A stretch of DNA of 64,000 nt from Holothuria scabra (taxonomy: Eukaryota > Echinodermata > Holothuroidea > Aspidochirotida > Holothuriidae): contig CM074187.1 in the NCBI GenBank assembly GCA_037179385.1, positions 43,620,879 to 43,684,878 of the forward strand. The letters are read 5' to 3'. The notes under the pieces are model-generated. The model saw only the letters and a program-made list of their open reading frames with translations, was not told where the DNA came from and did not search any database. Every line of letters begins with the position of its first letter. The first letter of the stretch is position 1. The position numbers were made by a program, and so were the translations under genes. Positions 36,501 to 51,500 of the stretch are shown here, in pieces.

Positions 36501-39500
36501 GGGTGAACTTGGGAGGTGGAAGGAAGAGGAAAACATATGGAAATGGTGGGAAGGGAGAGAGGGACTGAGGAAGGAGGGAGAATTGAGGGAGGGGGAGGAA
36601 AAATATTTGGGTACCTTATTTTTCCTTATTGCTTATCCCACTGTCTTTCACAAACTGGTCATTTGTACTATGACTTGTAATTTTCTAATTCCTGCCTCCA
36701 TAGTCAGCACTATCTTAAAGGGTACCTCAAGTGAAAAAAAAAAAAAAAAAAACATGAAACTTTATATGTATAAAAGCATGAAAAATAGGTGCTTACAGAC
36801 CAATCTCATCTTCATAGGACATTCCTGAGCTGAGATATAAAATATTGAAGTTTATTTACTCACTTTAAAATGGTACATAGGACAATAATTTGTGATGTCA
36901 TTGTTAAACTGTAAGTTGGTATGCGGTAATGTTATTAATTTAGTCCTCTCTGTACAACATGCCATGGAAGTTAACAGGAGTGTTCAGGTTATAAAAATAT
37001 TTTTTAACTTTCAAAGGAAACAAAATATCTTTTGTGAGTTTTACAACTAGAAAGTCACAGCTTATGGTATTGAGCAATAGATCAATTTGTTTCAAGTGAA
37101 TAAGCTTCAACATTTTATGTCTCAGCTCAGTAATGTCCTGGGAGCTGGACTGATAGCATTCACTTTTCATGCTGTTTAATATATTTTTGAGTGAAATATT
37201 TGACTTAAGGTACACGGTTAGAGGATGAACTACTTTAGCTTTGTAGAGATTTATCCCTGAACAGTTCAACTGCTAAGTGAACAATGTTCACATGCTGGTC
37301 TGCCCACCTGGAGTTGTCTGAGTATGTGTTAAGTGTACACAATAAATTTAATCAAGATAAATTTAAAAAAAAAACACTGATAACATAAGAAGGGTTGAGC
37401 AACAGTAGCTTTGCTACTCTGGTTGGAGACTGCAGTCAGAGTTGTTGCTGCGTGCATTTAGGTTTTGTGCATGCATTAATCTCCTAGTTGCACACAAATT
37501 AGAATCTACATTTCCTTGTGACAAAAATGTACGTGTGCCTCATCAACTCTGTTACCAAGCAGTCTTGATAGCATTTGTTTGTAAACGTAAATATGTATAT
37601 GACATAGCCTACTGTGCAAGGCCTCATTTGTTGACTGTAGTTGTTGATATTATACGGAGCAATTATTCTGCATTGATGTTGTCTACTATTTTTAAAATAT
37701 GTTGCTGATTGCAACATAATGACCAGTGCGGTCAAGTTATTCATTAGAGGGATTGCCCAATAGCCAGATTTCAGAGAAAACTCCAACCACAACTAATCAT
37801 CTTAGCTAGTGTGCTTACTAAGATAGTATCTATGATACAGTGCCATAACTAGTTGCACAGAATTTCATTGACCACATGGTGGATGGCCTTTGTGGATTGA
37901 AGTGCCTCTTAACAATTCTATTCAGCTTGTTTTCAAGGTCTTTTGAATGCACAAAATAGTATTCTTTTAAGTATAGCATTTCCTTACTGTATTAATTTTT
38001 TTTTGGAGGACTGTTGAAAACATTCTATGAGTTGCAACTGTGTCACTGTGTCCTCCGTGTCGCTGTGTCACTGTGTCGCTGTGTCATCTGTGTTGCTATG
38101 TCGCTGTGTCGCTGTGTCACTGTGTCATCTGTGTCACTGTGTCATCTGTGTCGCTGTGTCGCTGTGTCACTCTGTCCTCTCTGGCCAGACCATATGCTTT
38201 TTACTTTTAAATTGAGTTTGCTCAGCACACAGCTGCTACTTGTAAGAAAGTCCTCTTCAACAATTTTCATTGAAAGAAATCCCAACCCCTTAATATTCCA
38301 GAATGGAACAATTGTCTCACTGCACATTTTGAAGTGTTCTGGGAATGCTGTCCATTAAAGGCTTTCATATGAGGTCAGCACTTTTCAATTTGGCAAACTG
38401 GTCGCCACTGACCATGAAAAGGGGATGGCTATTGATATGGGTGCAGCACATATACAGTACCTTAGTAGCAATTGTTGTATGGATGAATTAAGAAAGAAAA
38501 AAATCACCAAATTTTCATGTTAACTCAAATTTTGGAATACTTGTGGTAGGTCCGAGATTAATTTGTTTATCTGGACAATTTGGAGAATGATGCACATGTA
38601 CATACCCACCAAAATGAATTACAGAACTTGCTTATAGTGTTTTGAAAGTTGTCTGGATGGGAACTGTGCAGCTTGGAAGGAGGAAATTGTCAGGAATCCA
38701 CTCCTTACGTCCCCCAAAATTAAACTCAAGTTTGATATGTCAGCTTGATATTACAGGTATCTTATTTTATATTCAAGTTTAAGTGATGTTTCCTACGTTA
38801 GTGTCATGAACATGCATGCCTTAAACAGTTTGGTGACAAAAATTTATTTCACATGATAAAAACAAACCATTCATAAAATGAGATATCAGAGTACATCAAT
38901 TTAAACTTGAGTGACTAAAGTTTTCCTGTATAGAGTACCTTTGTTTGGATTTTTCTTCCACTTATGTATGTCATGCATGATTATTTTTTCTTTTTTGTTA
39001 TTTTAAGATGAAAAGCCGAGAGCACCTAGCAGCAAGGGTAAAGTTACCAACAAACCAGGAACAGGTAAAAAAATGATCAGGGAGAAGAAGACCACTGTAC
39101 CACCAGCAGCTTCTCCTGATGAAGATATAAGTGAGGTGGACCCCTTTAATGCCAGCTTTGCATCTAGCTTGTCAAAAAACTCCAGCAGTAGCGAGGACAG
39201 TCTTGCTCTCTCTTGGTCTCTTGGGAAAAATGGTAAAAGGGCTGTAGAGGGAAACATACAATCTCAGGAGGTTCAACAGGAGGCAAACATGACAGGGGGA
39301 ATTGTTGGGGGTGATGAAGGTCAGGAAGGTGCCAAAGTAGAAAATACAAAGAAAGAAATGAACAGCAAATCTAAGGAAGATTCAAATGGCCATGTAGTAA
39401 CTTCCTCAAGACCTCCTTCAGGGATGAAAGCCAAGTCACCAGAGGAGGACAAAAATAATCATAAGTTAAGACCTCTGTCTGGCCTGGCAGATAAGATCAA

Positions 39501-42500
39501 AGCGAAGGTAAATAAGAAAGTGAAGGGAAAGTCTGAAGTGACAGATGAGGAAAAGAAGGAAACCATTGAAGATGTGAATACCACAGAGCAAGGGAAGCAA
39601 GAAATGGATGGAATGGTCCAAGGGTTGGTAGAAGAGGTTCCAAAAGATGACTCAGAGACTGCTAGTGAAACAGGAACTGTAGAAGCTCAGGCAAAGACTG
39701 AAGCCTCTAGCTCTGATGGTGTTAGTTCTTCTGAGACAGAAGTGGTAGATGACCCAGTTGGTGAAGGGGATAAAAGCCAAGAAATGCAAAACAAGGATGA
39801 AATACAAACTAAAGGTAAGATAGTTGTAGGTAGATACCAAAACATATCAATTTTTAGATCACTATTTTACTTTCTATGTTATGCCATCATTGAGATTTTT
39901 TTAAAACAAAGGGCATGCATGGATCAAGGCCCTTGTGTAGTGAAGGAAACGTAAAACCTGTTTTTAATTTGTTCCTAAAAGATCCTGGCTGCATATTTTT
40001 ATGTAGACATCTTGTTTGCGACATGTTGTTATCTATTTGTTATGCTTATAAACTCTATTAAACTTTTGAAATAAAAGATTGTGAAACAGATTTGTGTTGG
40101 ATAATATGAACACTGATGCTGACATCTTTGTTTAGATATTAATAATTAACATTTATTGAAGTTAAATAGTTCTTTACTTCTTTTTTTGTTTCGATGAAAC
40201 AGAAACCTATGTCTCTTGCTGAGGTGTGTATGTATGTATGTGTGTATTAGTATGTATGTGAGCTCATTATTATATCTCAAGAAGGGAAACTGAAAGTTGC
40301 TACATAGATGCCCCATATTGAGAAGAAGAACCCTATTGTTTTGTTTTTTGTTGAGGTCAAAGGTCATCAGGAGTTACCAGGGGTCAAAGTCTGAAAACCT
40401 TTTTTTTAAACATAGTATCTCAAGATAGAAAACTTGGGTAGATTTCATGTTTGGGTATGTGGATGCAATATGTTCATAAGATGGTCCCTACTGATCTTGG
40501 TGAGGGTCAAAGTCATCTGGGGTCACCAGGGACAAAGTCTGAAAATCTCTTTAACATAATAACTCAAGATAGGAAACTTGGATAGATTTCATACGTGGTG
40601 TGTAGATGTCTTATGGTCTGAAGGTCAATAGAGACTACCCTATTGTTTTTTGGTGGGAGATCAAAGGTCATCTGGGATGACCAGGGGTCAAAGTCTGAAA
40701 ATCTCAGTAAGGTGATATCGCAAGAAAGGAAACTTGGATAGATTTTTATATTTGGTATGTGGGTGCGTTATGGTCAGAAGATGGACCTTGTTGTTTTTGG
40801 TGGAAGTCAAAGGTCATCTGGGGTCACCAGGAGTCAAATGTTGAAAATCTTCTTAACAGCATATCTCAAGGTAAGACTCTTGCATAATATTTGGTATGTG
40901 GATGCATTATGGTCAGAAGGTGGTCCCTTTTGTTTTTGGTGGAGGTCAAAGCTCATCTGGGGTCACTGGAGGTTGAAATCTGAATGAAAACCTTTTTAGG
41001 TATTAAACATATCTTAAGGTTTGAAACTTAAGTAGATTTCATATGCAATATGTGGATGTACATTATGGTGAGAAGATGGTCCCTATTTTTTGTTGGTGGA
41101 GGTCAAAGGACATCTGGAATAACAAAGTTATTTTTGAAAGTGCTAGTATACTGTATCTAACATTTGAGTGAGAAGATATGGTACACGATGCCATTATTTG
41201 AAATGGAACATTTATGTATCCTTAAAATCTCAATGCATTTTTGCATTCTGCTTTTGGTTTTTCCTCATTTTGTTGGGTTGGAGTGGGAGAGGGAAGTTGT
41301 CGGCAATAAAAAAATAATAATGTGTCTTTATATTTTTACATTATTCTTTAGAAACCCAACCAGCTTCAGTTGAGTACCAGGCTTGTGGTAAAAATGTGAC
41401 ATTTTATATACCTGATGCTTACAGGAGAGTTGAAGGACCAAAGAAACCCCCAGAACAGACCTTGAAGCTGGATTGGGTGTAAGTCATACATTAAAGCAAA
41501 TAGACTGGGAAAAGTACTTTTGAAATACCATGGCAAGCTGTTGGAAAAATTTGTTTGATGGCAGTCCCAATGCTAAGTATGGACCATACCACCACAGCTC
41601 TCCAACCTATCCTGGTGGCCACATTAAGCAGAGCATTACACAATGCTGGCCCTTTCCCCAACAATGGGGCAAATTTTAAAATTTTCTGTGGGAATTTTGC
41701 ACTTTTTGAATGGGAGTAAACATTAGCATTACAACTCTACAAGAATTCTCCCTTTCAATCTATTGCCCCTCCAAAAATATTTTTGTAAGTTTGAAAGGGA
41801 AAGTCCCCTGTTCCCTGGCCAAATTCAAAGATCTACTACCAACACTTCCTCACGTTATCCTCTATGGATTTCCTACTGTTGTAATGTTCTCTTACAGGTT
41901 CAGAGGTTTACTTCAACCCCCAAACTGTAAAACTGTAAAAAAAAGTTGTAAAACCTAATTTAAACCTAACTCAAAGGGGTAGCAAACCCTAGTTTGTAGA
42001 TAGATGTCCTGGGCTGTCAGTTGGAAGCCAGTGTTATTATTTGTGTTTGTAGAAGTTTGAAATAGTTCTTCATAGAACAAAACTACAGAGAAATAGTATG
42101 ATGCACAAGTCATGATGCAAAAGTATGGTGCATATCAATACATTGAGACTGAAAACTGAAATTTCAAAGCATCCTGAATTTGACTCTGCATCAGACAGAT
42201 AAAACAAATGATTTCATATTATGTTTTAAAGGGAGGAAGTAGTCACCCCAACTTGAATTAGTGCACAGACTATTCAGTTTGTGAATTGCCCATGTGACAT
42301 TATTTTTCCTCCTAAATTGTGAATTTTACTAGGAGTATCTGTTTGGTTTACCTTGAATAAGCAACATATAAATCCTGAAGTATCATGAAAGCTACTTGCA
42401 ATAGAAAAAAAATAAAAACAAAATTTGAGATCTGGCTGTTGTTTCAAAACAACTTTGGTGGTGACTGTTTACTGTTTTTATTGGTTTTGGTCTTCAAGGA

Positions 42501-45500
42501 AACTTTGAGCTTCTATTCTGTTATGGAAAAGACACTATTTAAACATTTCAAAGTTGGCAGTTCTTTTTTTTTGTTGGTCTGAGATGGACTTAGTTTGTAG
42601 TACTGCATGTAAAGAGCATAAAAAATTGACTTCTTTCTAACTCCCATATTCACAGGACATACATGGGCAGAGATATAAAACACTGAAATTTATTCACTCA
42701 AATGAAAATGGTACATTGTGCAATCATTTGTGATGTTATTGATTTAATGATCAAATAACAATCCTTGTATTTCTTAAAGTTACTACACTTGGTAGTTGAT
42801 ACTGAGGTGTGACATGCTATGGAAGCAAAAAGGAAGTGTTGAAGGTCCTAAAAATTATTATTTTTTTTTTCATTTTGAAGGGAAACAAAGCGCGTAATGT
42901 GAGTTGTACAACAAAAGAGTCACAAATTATTGTACCGTGGACTGACTTGTTTTAAGTGAATAATGCTCAACATTTTATATCTTGGCAAAATTGTTTGTAA
43001 ATAGTATCTTGTAAATGTTTAAAATGTTTGAGAAGGAAAGATTGCTTTTTGGGAAATGTGACTGGATGGTGTAGATCAAATGCTTATGAATTGCAATTGA
43101 CTGAAATCCAACAGAAATATTTGTGAGCTTAATTGTGTATGTCTTTTTATTTCAATAGGTATGGATACCAAGGCAATGACTGCAGGAACAATCTGTACTC
43201 ATTGTCAACTGGTGAGCTGGTTTACTTTTCTGCTAACATTGTTGTCCTTTACGACCCATTGGAACACAAGCAAAGACACTACCTACAACATGATGGGGCT
43301 GTTAAAAGGTGAGAGAGTACCAAGTTCTCCCCCCCCCCCCCACCTGAAAATTCTCTTTAGAACGCTGTGTGGTAAAACCCCCTATAAAGTCAAAGGGTTT
43401 CAAATGGTACATTTTGGAAAAACCTTTTCCATCCAAAAGAGTTCCCTTTGGTTGTGGATGGAAATTGGACAAATTTCAAAGGGAATTTCCAAATCACCCT
43501 TTGCATAAACTGAACCATTTTGAAAACCATTTGAAACCCATTGAAACCCTTTGATTTAAATGGAAATTGGACAAATGGTCCAAGTAGAATTTTCTGCTGG
43601 GCCATCAAGAGAAAAAATCTGCTCTTCAAAAAATGAGGTTTTGTTCTAGATTATATGCAGATAAAGAGAAGAGAGAGCGATGTAAATCAAGTTGAAGTAT
43701 GTTCTTAAAAACAGGGTTTCCACAGTCTTGAAAAGGCATGGAAATTTGGAAAATTATTTCAAGGCCTGGAAAAGTCACAAAAATTTTCACAAAGTGATAT
43801 TGTTCCATTACTTGTATTGTCAAAATGTATTAGTTTCTTCACCTCAAATTTTGTTGTAAAAGTTGTAGACTTCATATAACATGGTAAGAGAAAGGTCTGT
43901 TCATAGAATTTTTATTTATCTTGGAAAGTCATGGAAAAACTTTGAAAAATGATTACCAAGGAAATGCAGGAATCCTGTCAAAATAATTTAGACTATATAG
44001 GGTGTTGGGATAAAGGGGTATTGGAACATAACAGATTTGTTGAAATATACAAGTGTCATAATATATTTGTTTTGAAACAAATGGAATTTTGAATATAGGA
44101 CTGCAACTCTGTATTCAGTGTATGTTATAAGTAAAAAAGCGGAAGATAAGCTGTCAATATATTTTTTGGAGACTTAGCTTGATATTTAATATTTTTCTGT
44201 GTAAGATAATCTGAATTATTGGTCTGCCATATACCATACCTTTCCTATCTTTGTGGTTATTTACAGTTTGGCTGTACACTTCAATGGTACCTCAGTTGCC
44301 TCTGGACAAGAAGGGAATGGCTCTGCTCAGGTAAGAATAATCATAACATTTAAGTGAATGTGTTTAAACTGTGTCTCATTCCATAGACCTTTTGTGCTGA
44401 CGCCATGCTGATGTCATTTTGGAGTAATAACAGTGACACACATGGTCACACCACTGAACTTTGTGTAGGACAGAGATAGAGTGGTGGGCCCCATGCTGGG
44501 GATTTCATCCCACATGTGTAGAAAACTTACATGTATGTCACAAGTTGACCAATCAGCTGTCTGCATTTGTGCCTGTTGGTTTTGTTCTTCCTCCAAAGGA
44601 AGGGTGCTTCTGGCTTTGTGGTTGCAACATGCATATTGACAGACATTTTTGTGTTAGCCTTTTCAAGTCATAACCTTCTTGTACTTTGGTATATAATGCT
44701 TTTGTTATGATTTCTGTTACATTCTTGTATACTTCAATTGGAGAGCATTACAAAGGGATACAAAAATCTTGCATGTTAACTCAGTGAAAGATTTAGTACT
44801 GCAGTTTGTACACAAATAACACAATCTTATTCACAAAAGCAAAAATTATACCTTCATCTAGCTTTGAACACTTTCAATTTTGAAATCTGCCGGAGCATGT
44901 AGTCAAATTTTAATATTTTTGCATTATAGGTTACTCTAAATCTAAAGAAAACCACAGTTTATTTTTGTAGCTGCCAGTTTATTGACTTCAGTGTAGTTAC
45001 AATCACATACACATAGAAAATCTTGTTTGTATTTTTCATGTTTGAGTGTTTGTTTTTTTGTCATTTCAGGCTTGTGTCCACATCTGGAATAGCTCAAGTT
45101 TGCAAACTTTACTTGTACTGAAGGATGAGATCTTCCAAAAAGGCGTGACTTGTCTGGATTTTGCTTCATCTCATGTAAGTAGTTATTAATAGCAGAATTG
45201 AATGGTTAATCAACTTTAAAGGGAGATGTCATTTCCCAAAACCAATGAGTTACAAGCAACCAAGGGATATTAGCATCCATGGAGTTACTAGGATTCAAGG
45301 AGATTGCTAATAATCAAGAAGTTGCTAGAAACCTAGGTGTTACTAGCAACCAAGGACCACCATTCAATGAGTTACAAGCAACCAAGGAATATTAGCATCC
45401 ATGGAGTTACTAGGATTCAAGGAGATTGCTAGTAACCAAGAAGTTGCTAGAAACCTAGGTGTTACTAGCAACTAAGGACTACCATTCAAGGAGTTACTAG

Positions 45501-48500
45501 CAACTCTTTACCCAGACATATTTGAAAATCAAGTGCTTTTATCAATGTCATAATTTCCATCTATTTTGATGGGTAAAAGGTACTGCAGTACATGTAGCTA
45601 GCTGAGAAGCAACGAATGACTTAATACATGATGACCTACTGGTGGTTTTTGCCTGGCAGTGGATGTGACTATCCAATTATGACATCATGTGAAAGTACCC
45701 CATGTCCCTTAACACAGTAAAAACTCCACTTTGATTGGTTCTCATTCAAACAATACAGTTTCACTCTGTTTGGTGTACAGTGAACTGAACAGTATGTCAG
45801 TTATATTCCAAATTAAGCTCAAACACCATTTGGGGGACAGTATTCCCTTTATCACTTTAAAGGGAAAAAAGCAGTTGTCCCAAACTTATTTTGAAACAAA
45901 AGCCATATCTCATAGATTTGGGCTTATTTTTCTTCAAACTATCATTCGTGATATTTCAGAACTGAAACATTGTATTGTCAAAGTAAAACAGTGAGTTACC
46001 CTCTAAAGTTTCAAAATTGAGTGAGAGAAATATTGTCACACGACCCTAAAGAGTCAGTCATGATTCACAACAGGTAACTGTACTTACCTAAGTTGGGGTG
46101 ACTGCATTTCCCTTCTCATCCAATTCAGACTACTGTAGCATTGTGGTGGATGTCCTCTCCAATATAAAGTGAAGATCAAGTTAACTTAGGGGAGGGGCAG
46201 AAGTATTACATTCTGAAGTGAGATAGTAAAGTGTTGTTAGATTATAATAACACCATTATCTTTAAAAACACTTGGGCAGCTTTCATATGTGAAGTACACT
46301 TTTACATATTGGCACTTGTAGCACTGCATATATATGCATTGGAACAGCAAGTAATGGTCTGATTTGAGTCGGCCGTAACTGGGGTCTATCACCTTTATAA
46401 CTCTCGATTTCCTTGTTTAACTGTATCATGGATGATTGTACACTAAATTGTATCTTGATTCCTTCAATTTCACTGAATATGAGGGTTTGAAATTCATGCA
46501 GACAATAAATGAAGACGATTTAAGGCTGATGGACCCCACTAATGGCTGCCTACAGTCACTAAACACTTGTAAGTCCTATTCGGATTTGTTTATACAATAT
46601 GTGCTGCATGTCCATGACTGACATACATAGCTTCAGTCAACTTGGTTTACTGTACAATAACTAACTACCCTTTGTGTACCATTAGCATGACAGCCAGAGC
46701 AAGTTTTAAGGATGCAATTTGTTTTTGAGGAGAGGGGGTGTAAATCAGAAAAAGAGTATTTTTAGAGCATATTTATGCCTTCACCATTCTACCCTATAAA
46801 AAGTTTTACCCAACTTTTGGGGGGTTAGAAAAACTTACAGGGAAGAAGCTTTTTAGCAACCCTCACCCTGTATAACCACCTGTATTGCAGTGAAAATCTT
46901 CAGTCTGAAATTTGGCATTGGGTCCATACTGAAAATCATGAATTTGAAATACGGAAATCAAAAATTTGAAAACAACATATTGTAGGGTAAAATTATAAAA
47001 AAGACCTCATGTACATTTTGCAGTTTTGTTTTGTTTAAAGGGTTATCTACTTACAGTAGATGGAAGCTCACATCCTACTATGTCAGTCTGGGATTGGAAG
47101 AATGGAGAGAAATTTGCCAGTGCAACAGTAAGTACAGCTTGAAAATATTTTGAGATCTATCCATACACAAATGCAAACTCATATGAAATATTTTTAAGCT
47201 TAATTGTAGGGCAAAAATGGGGCATCTTGGGCATAACTCTGGAAAAGGTTGAAGAAAGATAAATTTGTTCAAGGATGATTACCAGTTGATGTTATTAATG
47301 ATATTCAATATCCACTACAAAAATGGTGATAAATTTGCAGTTAATTTAAAAGCCAGCAAAAAATGAATTTTTTTGAATCAATAGAATATCAATAAACATG
47401 AAGAAATGAGGTTTGCATCTTGGACCTTGCAAGTCTTGTGCTTCTCTTGGCTTAAGAAGTTCTATGGATGCATTGCAGTCTTTAAATTGGTAATTTAGAA
47501 ACATTTAAGGAATGTTTAATATTTATTAATAAGGTGATAGTACTCAACTTTCAAGACTATTTTCAAATGGTTGAATGGACATGTAATTGGTGTTGACAGC
47601 AGTCTTTGACAAAGTTGGACAAAGGGTATTTTTCCAGATGATCAGAGTATCACATATGTACTGAAATTCAAATCACAGAAAATTTTCAAAGCATGCTATG
47701 GTTATGTAAAAATTACAAAAATATTTTTATTGAGCTGCTCAAAGCTGTGTACCCATAGGATTTTGTATTTTTTTTGTCAGATCAATACCGATGTTATTTG
47801 TCAAGTAAGATTTCAGCCAAAGGACCCTGCTGTTATTGTGAGTGTTGGGAAAGAACACATGGCATTCTGGGACTTTGACAAAGAGGGCAGCAAACTAGAG
47901 GAGAAGTTTAAAGCAAATTTTGAGGTTTGTGCTTTTGGTTTGTCATCATAATTAATGCTTCTAATTTAAATTGCAAATATGCAGGGTTCATGCAGCTAGT
48001 CCTGAAAATTCTGTAAAGTCAGGGAAAACTGAAATTTTAATTTCCGGCCCTGAACAGTCAAGAAAATGGACAATTTTCGGAAGGTCCTGGAAAAGCCAGG
48101 GAATTTTAGGAGGTAAACTTGTTTTGATATTGTTAACATTCAGATACATTTTTGTGGCTTAAAAAAAAATGGAAATATGAGATGTAACTGTTTAAAAAGG
48201 TCCTTGAAATATTGAAAGACATGAAATAGTCATGGAATTTTGTTACTTTGAATGTGTATGAAACCTGATGTAACAGTAAAATCTCTAAAAGAATTACATG
48301 ATTGGTGTTATAATATAGGTCGGACTGTTGCAATATTTTGAGAGTGGGGTACTATCAGCCCAAATAGTTGTGACTCCGAAAGCAAGTCCCCACTCCTATT
48401 TAGTAGCAGTTTAAATGTAAAATTTTCCATGAAAGTTATGCTCAGGGTTCTTCAAAATTCCAAGTACAGTTTTGGAGATTGGTGTGAAGAAGTATGTATG

Positions 48501-51500
48501 CATGTGTTCGTATATTGGCAAGGGAAGGATGACACTGGGCCCTTAATGAAGGCAACATGTATGTCATGTGAGAAAGTGAGGGTCAATAGGAGCAATTCCA
48601 AAATGTGAGAGGAGAGGCAAGACATTCACAAGTGAGAATCAGTGGGAATAATTCCAAAAACTAGTCCCTTCCGTTCCCCCTCTAACTATTCTTCATGAAA
48701 GAGCATCATACTTTGTTGACTGGGATAATTTTCTTTCTGTACAGAAATTTTTGACATATTATACTTGTCTCATTGTCTCTTTAATATTGCAGAGGAATAT
48801 GAAAGCAAAATATGTCATATGTTTGACATTCCGTCCTAACGGGGATGTTGTGACTGGTGACTCAAATGGGACAGTATATATATGGCCACGGAAGGGGAAT
48901 ACCATATCACATGTCATATCTCATATTCATGAGGTTAGTTACAGTGTTGTACTGCTATCAATGACGTATAGCTTTCACTGCTCAATGACGTGCAGCTTTC
49001 ACTTCTATACCTAATTTGCACTTATTCATATTATCCAATTTAATGAATTTTATTTCAGGGATCAGTATGCTGGACACCAAATATTTAAAAACTATATTTG
49101 AACATCACACCATAGGTGTGAGGTTAAAAACTAGGTCAAACAGAACATTAAGCATGGCTATCAGATGTCTGGTTTTACTATCCATGTTCTCATTTTACTG
49201 GTTTGTGCTGGTGTGGGAGACGGGTTTATAAAATTGCCCACAGTGTCCAGATTTCATGTATGCTGGTTCTGACTCTTTAATTATGGTTTGACATTCAAAA
49301 CTAAATTATGCTTTATTCACAACAAAAGAAACTCGATAAAGCAACAAATATTGCACCTTTTTGCATCTGGACACCCTGGAAAAACAAATATTTCTAAACT
49401 GGGGGGAGACTCCTTTTCTCCTGCAGAATGTTCCCCCAGAATGGTGATCGATGTCTTTCTGGTCTGAAAATGAATATGATGTCCCCAACACCAAGATGTT
49501 TCATTTTGTGTGTAAAGTGGAAATCAGGCAGAAGAATTCCTTTTTGAAAAATGGATGTTAAGAAGTGTCAGCCTAGGTGGTAAATTATGCAGTTTTTAAT
49601 TGTAACCATACCCCAGTGCCTCCCCATACTGCCAAACATTGCACAGTGGGACATGAGATTAAAATTCCCATAAGCCTGCAATCCCAAGTAATCCTGCACA
49701 GCTTGGGAAAGTTGTCTTAGTAGTGGTCAGTAACTTGCATATTCTATGGTTTTAGTCCAGAGGCTCCAGCCAGTTGTGTGGTCATCACAACTGGCTGTAC
49801 TAAAACCACAGAATATGCAAGCCAATTCGCATCATTGAGACAACTGTCCAAGCTTTGCAAGACTGCTCAAGATTTTAGGCTTATGGCATGGACTTAAAGA
49901 AAAATATTGAATTTACATGGCACTAAAAGCAAAAAGTTCTAGTCATTTTCAAATCATTCGGTTTCAACAATAAACCCCAGCTATAGCTTCATCTCCTTCA
50001 AATATTATGCACAAGAAGAGTAATATGTAAGTTGCATCTTTTGAAATGTTGAAAATTTGGGTGAACAAATTATTCTTGAGCAACATACAACTGAATTTAT
50101 ATCTGAGGGAAACTTATTTCTTGAAAAGAAGGCTACCCTACTGCCTTATTTTTATTATTGTTTATCACTTTTTGCCAATATATATTGTAAAATGAATGCA
50201 ATATTCAACTTTAAAGGAAATCATTTATCACCCCAAACTACAGTTTGGGTAACAAATGACAGTTTGCAGAATAACTCAAATTACACACAAGCATAAGAGT
50301 GTTTTTATTAATACAAACAAGGGCCTTGAATGCTTAGCAGGTGTGGCCTGAAGCAATAAACTAAGATATGTGTCTGATGAAGAAGGATGAGTTCAAGACA
50401 GTTGTGAGAACATGAGGTGGACAGGTGCTTTGAAGTTCACAAACTGTGATTAATATAAAATGGTCCCCTGTAATCCTCTGCTTTCCCACATCAGCAAGCA
50501 GAACAATTGATTTCATTGTCTTTGCTTATGCCTGGGTGACTTCCACCTGCATTTGGATATTAATACCAATCCAGGGTCCTCGTTTAAATGCCTGAATGGC
50601 CAGGTATGTGGTTAATAGAGTTCTGAAGCAACTGTCATCGTAATGAGAGCTAAAAGTATTAAGTATGTTTGGAAAATTGGAATTGTCTGGAATGATGAAT
50701 AGCAACAGACTTTTAAAGAAGGGTTAAAGGTCATAGAGTTTTGATAAGTTGGAGGGCTACTTATTCTATGCATTTTGCATCGAAATCTGATGTGTGGCTC
50801 TCAAGATACAAGCAAGTTAAGTTGTCACATTTTCAACAAACAGTGAATTAAATGAAGCTCACATGACATCATATCCTCTCATTAATGGACAGTCTTTTGA
50901 TTTTCTTTAAACTTTACGGCCTATTTTCTCCTCTACAGTCAAATATTTTCAAAATGTGATTGCATAAGTTGCATGAGATTTTTTCAAACTTGCAGTCCCA
51001 TGTGAAGGCCCTATTCCTATTAACATCACGGTCAACACAGCATTCTGAAAAAAAAACAAATCAAAGGAGAACAAAGCATTCCTTGTCAATGTGAGGAAGC
51101 GATATAAACTGTGCTGTCCTCAAGCTCACTTCGGAACACAAATCTTGTAACTTAACTTGCTGATGTCTGGAGTCATACATGTCTGATTTGAATGGAAGTT
51201 TCACCACACTGTGTAGATTTGGTTCTTCTTTCACTTGTGAAAATTAGATTTTTGCTTAAACTTTCCTTTTAAGTGTGGATGTAATCCATGAAATCTAATA
51301 AGTGCATCTCATTTCCAGCTAGATTGATGATATAGTACCTGTAGATTGGCTATCATTCAGCAGGGCATCCTAGTAAATTGTGTGTGTGGCTTTTACAGCA
51401 TGAAAGGAGTTTCCTACAGGCATAAATAAATACATTCACTCTAAGGGACCATGAATGTAGGAGAGGCTATTGGCTTGGAATTGGAACTACACCTCAGGTG

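Larger units (their letters stand above)
35894..39007. other. EML intron 6
   Basis: Contains a dispersed repeat (36715-37200) and a GTGTC minisatellite (38037-38180). Open frames here lack splice support. Confidence 0.5.

Noticed and set aside
36397..36828. 143-codon open frame in intron 6
   Set aside because: Purine-rich GGGAGAG and poly(A) sequence, no domain, no good splice sites, overlaps a dispersed repeat.
38014..38358. Open frames over the CTGTGTC repeat (Cys/Val/Ser-rich)
   Set aside because: The frame is open only because the 9-bp repeat has no stop in those frames; no splice or start support.
39003..39349. Minus-strand open frames opposite EML exon 7
   Set aside because: Shadows of a low-complexity coding exon.
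43161..43508. Longer open frame starting in EML exon 9
   Set aside because: It uses a different frame from the HELP core and runs past the GTGAGA donor.
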